From the NCBI RefSeq assembly GCF_029269265.1, contig NZ_JARIXP010000002.1:249746-313745 (forward strand): DNA of 64,000 bases, given 5' to 3'. The DNA comes from Rheinheimera sp. 1928-s. GTDB taxonomy: Bacteria; Pseudomonadota; Gammaproteobacteria; Enterobacterales; Alteromonadaceae. Below, piece by piece: positions 36,407 to 43,675 of this stretch (position 1 is its first letter; each line of letters begins with the position of its first letter). The notes under the pieces were generated by a model. It was not told where the DNA came from and ran no database searches. It worked only from the letters and a program-made list of their open reading frames with translations. Both the position numbers and the translations under genes were made by a program.

Positions 36407-37051
36407 ATGGATAGCAAACCAGAAATAGAAAAGATTGAGCACCGACTCAGAGAGATTAACCGCCTGAAATTAAAACTGACTTTTGGGAATGTGCCGGCTT
36501 TTTATCACGCCGTTGCCACCTCTTTAGGCATGGCTGAAGGCATGTTGAAATACGGTTTTGAAAATTCATTAGATATTCTGACCAACCAGCGCAACTGGAA
36601 CCTGAACTACTTGTGTGGTTCCGAAGATGCGGCCGGACAAATCATTTGCCCTAACAAACCCCGCTTATCTGTGTACAAAGTTTTTACTCAACATGGCTTT
36701 GAAATTCATTGTTTGCCCTGGAAAGCTGCGCGGGAATTTGATTTTGAGCTGGCGAATCATCCACAGATGGATTTTAAATTCTGGCGCCCCAATTCGATGA
36801 AAACTGTCTTTCGTATCGCCGGTTTGCATAGTTTTATCAAAATGTATTTTGAACATGGCGATGAAGCAGACTTACAGCTCATTCGTTGTGCACACAATAT
36901 AGCGGAAGAGTTTGTTGAACGTTTGACACCGCAGTTTGATACCCAAAAGGTATTTGGCGTGACTATCCAGAATTTTTTTGATTTTGCAGAAATGAAGTAT
37001 AAAGCCGGGGAAGAAATCTATTTACCTAAGGTGTATGCGCTGCAGGAGTAG
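36407..37051 (+). CDS. Protein of unknown function
   Basis: I do not recognise this 214-aa protein. It has no signal peptide or clear membrane span. An N-terminal charged helix (EIEKIEHRLREINRLKLKL, about 4-22) looks like a short coiled coil. The middle holds CGSEDAAGQIICPNKP and the sequence is rich in aromatic residues (FKFWRPNS, FFDFAEMKYKAGEEIY). ATG 36407, after GGAAG, is preferred. The open frame could begin at GTG 36359. It is flanked by the ABC1 gene (divergent) and the hairpin tandem repeat (downstream). Confidence 0.55.
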   Translation: MDSKPEIEKIEHRLREINRLKLKLTFGNVPAFYHAVATSLGMAEGMLKYGFENSLDILTNQRNWNLNYLCGSEDAAGQIICPNKPRLSVYKVFTQHGFEIHCLPWKAAREFDFELANHPQMDFKFWRPNSMKTVFRIAGLHSFIKMYFEHGDEADLQLIRCAHNIAEEFVERLTPQFDTQKVFGVTIQNFFDFAEMKYKAGEEIYLPKVYALQE

Positions 37052-37086
37052 CGCTTAAGGCCAACTAGGAACAGAGTTTTTTCAGG

Positions 37087-37340
37087 CATCGCCGTAACAG
37101 TGCTCCATGCAGTTGCGGCATACCGTCCTTCCATGGACATCGCCGTAACAGTGCTCCTGCAGTTACGGCATACCGTCCTTCCATGGACATCGCCGTAACA
37201 GTGCTCCTGCAGTTACGGCATACCGTCCTTCCATGGACATCGCCGTAACAGTGCTCCTGCAGTTACGGCATACCGTCCTTCCATGGACATCGCCGTAACA
37301 GTACTCCTGCAGTTACGGCATACCGTCCTTCCATGGACAT
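37087..37340. repeat. Five tandem 50-bp units, each forming a hairpin
   Basis: Unit starts (CGCCGTAA) are at 37090, 37141, 37191, 37241 and 37291. The first unit has one extra base and G for A in its right arm, and the last has GTACTCC for GTGCTCC. Each of the last four pairs GCCGTAAC with GTTACGGC around a 12-base loop, and carries GTCC-TTCCAT-GGAC with a central CCATGG. The period is not a multiple of three and no open frame crosses it. There are no variable spacers, so it is not CRISPR. Confidence 0.9.
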
Positions 37341-37375
37341 AAAAAAAGGCAGCTGCGATGCAGTTGCCTTTTTTT
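37341..37375. terminator. Bidirectional intrinsic terminator
   Basis: AAAAAAAGGCA (37341-37351) pairs with TGCCTTTTTTT (37365-37375), extended inward by GCTGC/GCAG-type pairing. It serves the cold-shock gene on the minus strand and anything reading rightward through the tandem repeat. Confidence 0.85.
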
Positions 37376-37432
37376 GTGTTGTGACCCTTAACTCAGATTA
37401 ACTCTGCTGTCTTGGGTAACTGTAATTAGAAA

Positions 37433-37642
37433 TTACAGAACAACGATTTTCTCAGCCTGTGGGCCTTTTTGACCTTGTGTTACAGTGAACTGTACACGTT
37501 GGCCTTCTTGCAGAGTTTTGAAACCCGTGCTAGAAATTTCGCTGAAGTGAGCGAAAACGTCTGGACCTGAAGCCTGTTCGATGAAACCGAAACCTTTAGT
37601 TTCGTTGAACCATTTTACTGTGCCGGTAGTTGTATTAGACAT
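37433..37642 (-). CDS. Cold-shock protein, CspA family
   Basis: This 69-aa single cold-shock domain binds single-stranded RNA or DNA and acts as an RNA chaperone. RNP1 reads KGFGFIEQ (16-23) and RNP2 reads VFAHFSEI (29-36). The [15 protein letters not shown] start and the length are standard. The upstream region (37643-37824) is a roomy leader with a GCCTG/CAGGC hairpin at 37674-37687, compatible with post-transcriptional cold control but not proof of it. A terminator follows. Confidence 0.95.
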   Translation of the reverse strand: MSNTTTGTVKWFNETKGFGFIEQASGPDVFAHFSEISSTGFKTLQEGQRVQFTVTQGQKGPQAEKIVVL

Positions 37643-37824
37643 GGTATATACCTGTATTTAATGAAATTAATATGCCTGGTTTCAGGCGGTGGTGCTGTAA
37701 GAGATGTTTTAACTTATGAATACAGGACGTACTAAAACAACAGTAACATTCGTTGTGGTGCATAAATAATGAACAGACTAACAAAGCAAGGCCAGTGTAT
37801 AGGTTTTCAGAGCAGTGTCAAAGC

Positions 37825-38220
37825 TTATTTCACCACGTTATTAAAATAAGCAGTTTTATAACGCCTGATATCATGCACAAACTGCTGTATTACATCGGGT
37901 GTAGCGGGTTTTCGATAATAATTAATTTTATCCGTCACAGCCTGCTCTTCAATGTAATTCATCATATTGGAGGTTAACAAACCAATAAAACAGTGCGGAT
38001 CACGGCCTCTGATCCAGCGGGCCAGCTCTAAACCATTGCGACCCGGCAGGTTATAGTCGAGCGAATAGGCATCAAAGTGCTGTAACTCAATGAGCGTCAT
38101 GGCTTCTTCAGCACTTCCTGCGATGGAACATAACCAGTCTGGTTGTATTGCCTGTACATAACCTCTGGTCAGCATCAAACACACCTGACTATCATCTACT
38201 ATCAATAACTTAAAAGGCAT
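37825..38220 (-). CDS. Single-domain response regulator (receiver only)
   Basis: This 131-aa CheY-like receiver has the acidic pair in LLIVDDSQ (5-12), the phospho-acceptor Asp in YSLDYNLPGRNG (about 55), a Thr/Ser switch in LLTSN (about 82) and the conserved Lys in YYRKPATP (about 103). It has no output domain, so it would work by protein contact or as a phosphate relay. No histidine kinase gene is adjacent; the LRR-protein kinase gene lies 119 bases upstream on the same strand. Confidence 0.85.
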   Translation of the reverse strand: MPFKLLIVDDSQVCLMLTRGYVQAIQPDWLCSIAGSAEEAMTLIELQHFDAYSLDYNLPGRNGLELARWIRGRDPHCFIGLLTSNMMNYIEEQAVTDKINYYRKPATPDVIQQFVHDIRRYKTAYFNNVVK

Positions 38221-38339
38221 AAATCTATTTCAACCTCTTCCTTGTTACTTAAACAGGAAATACTCCATGCCTTTTACTCTAGTTACAACTGGTTAAATTC
38301 TCCAGTTCGGTAACAAGATGATGTCACCGATAAAGACAA

Positions 38340-39674
38340 TTACAGAGCTTGAAGCAAAGCTTTTAGCTGTCTGAATCCCTGACGACTCTTAACTTCCTGC
38401 TGTAAACAAAGGTTGAACACAGCAGCCCATTTATTCTCAAACTCCGCTGCGTCTGCTACAGACAACAACGTCTGCATATCCAGCAACCAATAGCCAAAAG
38501 CGCGGACTTCCAGTGCACAGAAATGTTGTTGCTGGTGTGGTGGTAAAGCATTCAGCGCTGTTGCAGCACCAAAATCCCCCAAATAAAGCTGCTGAGTCGC
38601 ATTTACCAGCATATTGTGGGCATACAAATCGCCGTGCACTATCTGCTGTTGATGCAAATGTGCCATCACATCCACCACCTGCTGCGCCAGGAGTTTCAGT
38701 TCTGCCAGAGTTAAGCTCTGGCCTTGGGTAAAAGTATCGCGGGTGCAGGTTTCAAAAGAAGGTGGTTGTCCCAGCACAGAAAAAGACGCTGGTACCAGCT
38801 CCATCACTAAACCAGGTAAATCGCAGTCTTTTAGCTTCGCTTTGACGGCGATCAGATTTGGATGCTCACCTGCATTCAGGTAATTGTTCATCTCGTCTTT
38901 TGGACACCCATCGCTGGTGACCCAACCTTTAAACTGCTTTAACGCCACCAGCTCTTTATCTTGTGCAAAACACGCCTGATAAATCACACCGGATGCGCCT
39001 TCGCCTAATTTTTCTAAGAGCTGATAATCCGACAAGCTATGAGCAGTACTGGCTTGGGCTTCAGGCACAGGACAAGCAGGATTGGCGCCCAGTGCCAGCC
39101 AGGCCAGTTTGGGTAACTCAAATAACCAATCCGGAAAAGATTCAAACTTGTTCAGCGATAGCCGTAATAAACCCAGCTCACGGCACTGCTGCATGGAGTC
39201 AGGTAATGAAGATAGTTGATTGCCAGCCATCGCTACTTTACGTAGTTTTGTATAACGACCGAAGTCATTCGGTAGTTGTGTAAGCTGATTGTCTGTCAGA
39301 ATTAGCCATTCCAGCTGTTCTGGCAGAGAACCTTCAGCAAAGTCTGTTAACTGATTGCCTTTAAAACTGACCATAACTAAAGCTGGGCATAGGCTTAATA
39401 CAGCAGGAATTTGGTCGAAGTTATTATTGGTTAAAAACAGACGCTTTAGTTTAGTAAAACGGTGGAAATCCGCAGGTAAATCAGACAGCTGATTACCGGA
39501 CAGGTCCAGAATTTCCACACTATCGGCAAAACGATATAAGTCGGCAGGAAATTCTCGCAGGCCAGCGGCCAGATTAATCCGGCTTAATGGTGCTTTGGTC
39601 TGAGCTAAAGTTTCAAGGCTAAACATCTGATCCCAACCTGCTAAAAAAGCCGGATTGTACAGATGCAGCCTCAA
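38340..39674 (-). CDS. Leucine-rich-repeat protein fused to a Ser/Thr-type protein kinase
   Basis: This 444-aa protein has about seven leucine-rich repeats (about 40-210; pattern L-x-x-L-x-L-x-x-N-x-L-x-x-LP, as in EILDLSGNQLSDLP). A eukaryote-like kinase domain follows (about 222-440) with glycine loop LGEGASGVIYQA (about 227-238), VALKQFK (Lys), HGDLYAHNM as catalytic loop (HGD in place of HRD) and DFGAA as the magnesium motif. No signal or membrane span is seen, so it is cytoplasmic. LRR-kinase proteins of this order occur in Pseudomonas and Shewanella relatives (from memory). The target is unknown. Confidence 0.85.
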   Translation of the reverse strand: MRLHLYNPAFLAGWDQMFSLETLAQTKAPLSRINLAAGLREFPADLYRFADSVEILDLSGNQLSDLPADFHRFTKLKRLFLTNNNFDQIPAVLSLCPALVMVSFKGNQLTDFAEGSLPEQLEWLILTDNQLTQLPNDFGRYTKLRKVAMAGNQLSSLPDSMQQCRELGLLRLSLNKFESFPDWLFELPKLAWLALGANPACPVPEAQASTAHSLSDYQLLEKLGEGASGVIYQACFAQDKELVALKQFKGWVTSDGCPKDEMNNYLNAGEHPNLIAVKAKLKDCDLPGLVMELVPASFSVLGQPPSFETCTRDTFTQGQSLTLAELKLLAQQVVDVMAHLHQQQIVHGDLYAHNMLVNATQQLYLGDFGAATALNALPPHQQQHFCALEVRAFGYWLLDMQTLLSVADAAEFENKWAAVFNLCLQQEVKSRQGFRQLKALLQAL

Positions 39675-39692
39675 TGCAACAAGTTCTGACCT

Positions 39693-40139
39693 TTATAGCT
39701 GATAGATTTGCGAACCGGCAACCCGCACTCTGTCGCCCAGACGTAAGTCGCCAATATTCTGATAATCAAACTGTTGCGTGCGGCCATTGTCAAAATTTAC
39801 CGTGACCCGATAAATCTCGTTGGCAGTTTTATTGTTTCTTTCTACCTGATTACCCGCAACAGCACCGCCTATCACCCCAACGCCCGTAGCAACTCTGCGG
39901 CCTGAACCACGGCCAAATTGATTACCAATCACACCACCTAATACAGCACCAAGCACAGCTCCGCCCCCTGAACTACGGTTGTCCAGGGCAATAACCTGAA
40001 TAGAGCTGACGCTGCCAATCTGCTCTGCAGGTGCAACACTTTGTTGTACATTCTGCCCCCCAGAGCTACAACCTACTAAAGGTGCAAGGCTCAATGCAGC
40101 CAGAGTGAAACAGGATAAATAAAAAGTGAAAGTTTTCAT
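39693..40139 (-). CDS. Glycine-zipper lipoprotein (SlyB / 17-kDa-antigen-like)
   Basis: This 148-aa envelope lipoprotein has a signal ending in the lipobox LVGC (Cys about 24). A glycine-zipper segment (about 54-94: GGGAVLGAVLGGVIGNQFG and ATGVGVIGGAVAGNQVE) forms a helical hairpin. A small beta domain follows (about 100-148: NEIYRVTVNFDNGRTQQF). Related proteins stabilise the outer membrane. ATG 40139 begins the signal peptide and is chosen over the upstream TTG. It lies 18 bases from the LRR-kinase gene and upstream of it on the same strand, so the two may be co-transcribed. Confidence 0.88.
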   Translation of the reverse strand: MKTFTFYLSCFTLAALSLAPLVGCSSGGQNVQQSVAPAEQIGSVSSIQVIALDNRSSGGGAVLGAVLGGVIGNQFGRGSGRRVATGVGVIGGAVAGNQVERNNKTANEIYRVTVNFDNGRTQQFDYQNIGDLRLGDRVRVAGSQIYQL

Positions 40140-40331
40140 ATTTATAATCCAACTCAATATATGGATAGTCAGCCTGCGCCCTGACCACCACTGAGTCTGT
40201 ACGACAAACCACTAAGCGAATTCAAAGCAAAGCTCCGCTCGTCTCAATAAAGCTGCCCACCCCTTGCAATAACGACAATGCAAACCAATATAAATCAAAG
40301 CTTTTATGCATCAGGCACAACAGGAGATCTT

Positions 40332-41177
40332 ATGAGCAATACCTACACTCCACCGAAAGTCTGGACATGGGACAGCCAAAACGGTGGCACTTTTGCCAGC
40401 ATTAACAGACCAGTCTCTGGCGCTACCCATGACAAAACTTTGCCTGCGGGTGAACATGAGTTGCAGCTGTATTCAATGGCTACGCCCAATGGGGTTAAAG
40501 TCACTATGCTGCTGGAGGAACTACTGGAAGCAGGTCATAAAGCAGCAGACTACGACGCCTGGTTGATCGATATTCGTGATGGCGACCAATTTGGCAGTGG
40601 TTTTGTCGGTATCAACCCAAACAGTAAAATCCCGGCTTTGTTCGATAAAAGCACAGGCATCAGGGTGTTTGAATCCGGTTCTATTTTGCTCTATCTGGCC
40701 GAAAAGTTTGGCGCTTTTATGCCACAGGATCTGGCTAAACGCACTGAAGTGATGAACTGGTTATTCTGGCAAATGGGTAGTGCGCCTTTTGTCGGTGGCG
40801 GTTTTGGTCATTTTTATGCTTATGCACCAGAAAAATATGAATACCCTATCAATCGTTATGCGATGGAAACCAAACGTCAGTTGGATGTGTTGGACCAGCA
40901 ATTAGCAAACCATGAATTTATCGCAGGTGATGAGTATTCCATTGCCGATATGGCGATTTGGCCCTGGTATGGCGCTCTGGTTTTGGGACGGTTATACAAT
41001 GCGGCTGAGTTTTTGGATGTGCAAAGTTATACACATCTGCAGCGCTGGGCTAAACAGATTGATGCGCGTCCTGCAGTACAACGTGCAGTGAAGGTGAATC
41101 GCAGCTGGGGCGAACCTCACGAACAACTGCCAGAACGCCATAGCGCTTCGGATTTTGACACCATCCCGAAAGCTTAA
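40332..41177 (+). CDS. yghU: YghU-like glutathione S-transferase / disulfide oxidoreductase
   Basis: This 281-aa protein matches the YghU branch of the GST family, which binds glutathione disulfide and reduces disulfides. It has an N-terminal extension (YTPPKVWTWDSQNGGTFA) typical of that branch, a thioredoxin-like domain (about 45-130) with MATPNGVKV as the Thr-Pro-Asn active segment and ESGSILLYLAEKFG, then a helical GST domain with YSIADMAIWPW. ATG 40332 has CAGGAG at 40321-40326. The frame is open upstream to 40278 without support. It converges with the next gene, stops overlapping by 4 bases. Confidence 0.92.
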   Translation: MSNTYTPPKVWTWDSQNGGTFASINRPVSGATHDKTLPAGEHELQLYSMATPNGVKVTMLLEELLEAGHKAADYDAWLIDIRDGDQFGSGFVGINPNSKIPALFDKSTGIRVFESGSILLYLAEKFGAFMPQDLAKRTEVMNWLFWQMGSAPFVGGGFGHFYAYAPEKYEYPINRYAMETKRQLDVLDQQLANHEFIAGDEYSIADMAIWPWYGALVLGRLYNAAEFLDVQSYTHLQRWAKQIDARPAVQRAVKVNRSWGEPHEQLPERHSASDFDTIPKA

Positions 41178-42340
41178 TCGCTCCGGTTAGCAAAAGGCAG
41201 GCTGTCTTGTGCTTCCTGCTGATACAACACTAAAGCCCGTTGCTCCTGTAAACAGTAACGGGCTATCGCTTCGTTCATTGCTTTATGTTCTGCTTTTTCA
41301 GTAAAGCGGTAAAAACCATGCCTGAGCACGGGCGCAAAACCTCGTTGCAGCTTATGTTCACCCTGGGCTCCGGCATCAAAAAACTGCAGTCCCTGCCTGA
41401 TGCAATAGTCTATGCCGCTGTAATAACAACATTCAAAGTGCAGAAAGTTAAAGTCTTGTTTGCAGCCCCAATAGCGGCCAAACAAAGTAGTTTCTGACTG
41501 AAAACACAAAGAAGCCGCCAGCATTTGATCATCATTAAATGCAGCAAAAACTATCAGTTGACTGGCCATAGTCTGACCCCAACGCCAGAAGGTATCCGCC
41601 GTTAAATAGCCATTATGACGGGAACGTTTTTGGTAAGTGTCACAATAAAAACTATAAAACTGCTGCCAGAACGCTAAATCCAGCTCAGCACCAGTCAGGG
41701 TTTTGACGAGCACGCCCTGCTCTGTTACAGCAGCTCTTTCCTTGCGGATTTGTTTACGTTTGCGGGCTGTCAGTGCAGCCAGAAAATCGTCAAAGCAGGA
41801 GTAGTTTTTATTGGACCATAAAAACTGCACGTCAAAACGTTCAATAAAACCGGCATTACGAAAAGCTTGCTGATCTTGTGAAGAAGCATAAAGGCATTGC
41901 AGATGACTCAGTGGCGCAACCTGCTGCAGTTGTGTCACACCTTGTTCCAGCCACTGCAACAGTTCTGCTTTATCAATACCAGCAGCTAAACCCAAACGTG
42001 GCCCTTCGGCTGGGGTAAAAGGAATAGCCAGCAACAACTTAGGGTAATAGTCCAGACCGTAGTTCTGATAGGCTTCGGCAAAAGACCAGTCAAACAGGTA
42101 TTCGCCATAGGAGTGCAATTTGATATAAGCAGGCACAGCAGCAATCAGTTTTTCGTCTTGCCAGACGACAAAATGCTGCACCAGCCAGCCGGTGTTTTTA
42201 GCGACACTGCTGCCCACACTGCCACCTTGCTCAAGAGCCAGTAAAAACTCATAACGGCAAAAAGGATAATCAGCAGGAAATAAGGCATTCCAGTCAGTTG
42301 CTGTCACGTCAGCCAATGACGACAGCCATTCAAAACGCAT
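41174..42340 (-). CDS. FemAB/GNAT-like acyltransferase (COG3146 family)
   Basis: This 388-aa cytoplasmic protein belongs to the family labelled peptidoglycan biosynthesis/recognition protein, with a GNAT-like fold. The family signatures are visible: YPFCRYEFLLALEQGGSVG (about 26-44), the FDWSFAEAYQNYGLDYYPKLL segment, TARKRKQIRKERA (about 187-199), YWGCKQDFNFLHFECCYY, and FDAGAQGEHKLQRGFAP near the end. The true substrate is not known. ATG 42340 has TGGAG just upstream and is chosen over GTG 42355. Confidence 0.82.
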   Translation of the reverse strand: MRFEWLSSLADVTATDWNALFPADYPFCRYEFLLALEQGGSVGSSVAKNTGWLVQHFVVWQDEKLIAAVPAYIKLHSYGEYLFDWSFAEAYQNYGLDYYPKLLLAIPFTPAEGPRLGLAAGIDKAELLQWLEQGVTQLQQVAPLSHLQCLYASSQDQQAFRNAGFIERFDVQFLWSNKNYSCFDDFLAALTARKRKQIRKERAAVTEQGVLVKTLTGAELDLAFWQQFYSFYCDTYQKRSRHNGYLTADTFWRWGQTMASQLIVFAAFNDDQMLAASLCFQSETTLFGRYWGCKQDFNFLHFECCYYSGIDYCIRQGLQFFDAGAQGEHKLQRGFAPVLRHGFYRFTEKAEHKAMNEAIARYCLQEQRALVLYQQEAQDSLPFANRSD

Positions 42341-42377
42341 AAAACTCCACAGCACTAATGCCTTTTTTCAGGTTCAT

Positions 42378-43490
42378 TTAATCTTGTTTTGTTAATACCA
42401 ACAGCTGTTCAACCTGCTGGGTTAAGTCAGAGCAGGACAAACGAATGGATGAGCTATTAATACGCACCGTGGCTGCGTCATCAGCCCCTTGTTCTAAAGC
42501 CGTCAACGTCATCTGCAGATCCGACAAAGCCCCTTTAATTTTGTGCTGTAAAATGTGCTCCACGTCATTTTTTAAGCGAAAACTGTCTTGCAATGTATCA
42601 ATCTGATTGCGCATTTCTTTAGCACTTTGGATCAAAGCCGCATGAGTTTTCACTCTGGCTTTGACCACGGGCGGATTCACAGGTTTGGTGATGTAATCCA
42701 CAGCACCCAATTCAAAACCCCGCACTATATCCATGGTTTGATCCAAAGCTGTTAAAAAAATCACGGTAATATGCTGGGTGTGTGGATCAGCTTTTAAGCG
42801 TTTACAGACTTCAAAACCATTCATTTCCGGCATCATCACATCCAGCAACACCAAATCTGGCTGAGGTTCTGCCGCACAAATCTTTAATGCTTTTTCACCA
42901 CTGGTGGCAGCACCTACTTTGTAGTCTTTGCGCAAAATCTCGCTGATCACCTGAATATTATCCACCACATCATCCACCACCAGAATGCGCAGCGGTTGTT
43001 GTTGCAGTGGCTCATCTTTAGCCGAGTCTGCTGCTTTTTTCTGGGCAGCAGAACGGGCTGGCCCTTCAATAGCCCTCAGCACCCTTTCACTTAAGATTTT
43101 GGCCGAAAAAGGCTTGACCACATATTCGGACACACCTGACTTAATAGCCTGGATCACTGCGGCCTGCTCAATAATGGACGAGAGCATAATAAAAGGGGTG
43201 CGGCTATGTTTTTTATCCGCACGCATTTTGGCAAGTAACTCCATGCCATCCATTTTGGGCATTTGCCATTCTGATAACACTAAATCAACCTTTTTTAGCA
43301 GCATCATACTCAGCGCATGTTCGCCATTGCCTGCCTGCAACACCTGACCAAACCCCATATCCCGCAGCATAGTCGCCACAGTTTCACGCACAATATCTGT
43401 GGCATCCACCACCAGCACTGTCATCTCAGAGTATGCTTTGCGTACCGGCTCTGCTGCTTCTGTTGTGATATCCATAGATTTGACTGTCAT
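42378..43490 (-). CDS. Tandem-receiver response regulator with degenerate first receiver
   Basis: This 370-aa protein has two receiver domains. The first (about 22-140) lacks key residues: the acidic pair is VDA (28-30) and the phospho-acceptor position is Glu74 in LVLSEWQMPKMDG; Lys126 is kept. The second (about 166-285) is intact, with DD 173-174, Asp217 in LVLLDVMMPEMNG and Lys269. The C-terminal helices (about 285-370) contain HILQHKIKGALSDLQM, which resembles a histidine-kinase dimerisation helix but has no ATPase domain after it. It diverges from the giant hybrid sensor gene, its likely partner. Glu at position 74 may mimic permanent phosphorylation. Confidence 0.85.
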   Translation of the reverse strand: MTVKSMDITTEAAEPVRKAYSEMTVLVVDATDIVRETVATMLRDMGFGQVLQAGNGEHALSMMLLKKVDLVLSEWQMPKMDGMELLAKMRADKKHSRTPFIMLSSIIEQAAVIQAIKSGVSEYVVKPFSAKILSERVLRAIEGPARSAAQKKAADSAKDEPLQQQPLRILVVDDVVDNIQVISEILRKDYKVGAATSGEKALKICAAEPQPDLVLLDVMMPEMNGFEVCKRLKADPHTQHITVIFLTALDQTMDIVRGFELGAVDYITKPVNPPVVKARVKTHAALIQSAKEMRNQIDTLQDSFRLKNDVEHILQHKIKGALSDLQMTLTALEQGADDAATVRINSSSIRLSCSDLTQQVEQLLVLTKQD

Positions 43491-43675
43491 AGTGTTGCAC
43501 TCCGGCTTCCTCTTCTGTTTTGCAGGTTACTTTCTTTTTTACTGCATGGGAATCATTCTGCCCGACAAAAGTGCAGCTATAAACTCAACAGCCTAACTTG
43601 ACGAATAGGTGCAGATGGCTGACAGTTGAGCCAGAGCCTGTTATCCAAACGCCTTGTTTTATCCGGAGAGTCTGA

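Larger units (their letters stand above)
37052..37432. other. Non-coding stretch holding a tandem repeat and a terminator
   Basis: No gene is seen. Between 37087 and 37340 lie five near-identical 50-bp units. A bidirectional terminator follows at 37341-37375. The remaining bases before the cold-shock gene hold nothing recognisable. Confidence 0.6.

Noticed and set aside
37087..37340. CRISPR-like array
   Set aside because: The units are contiguous copies with no variable spacers, and no cas gene is present.
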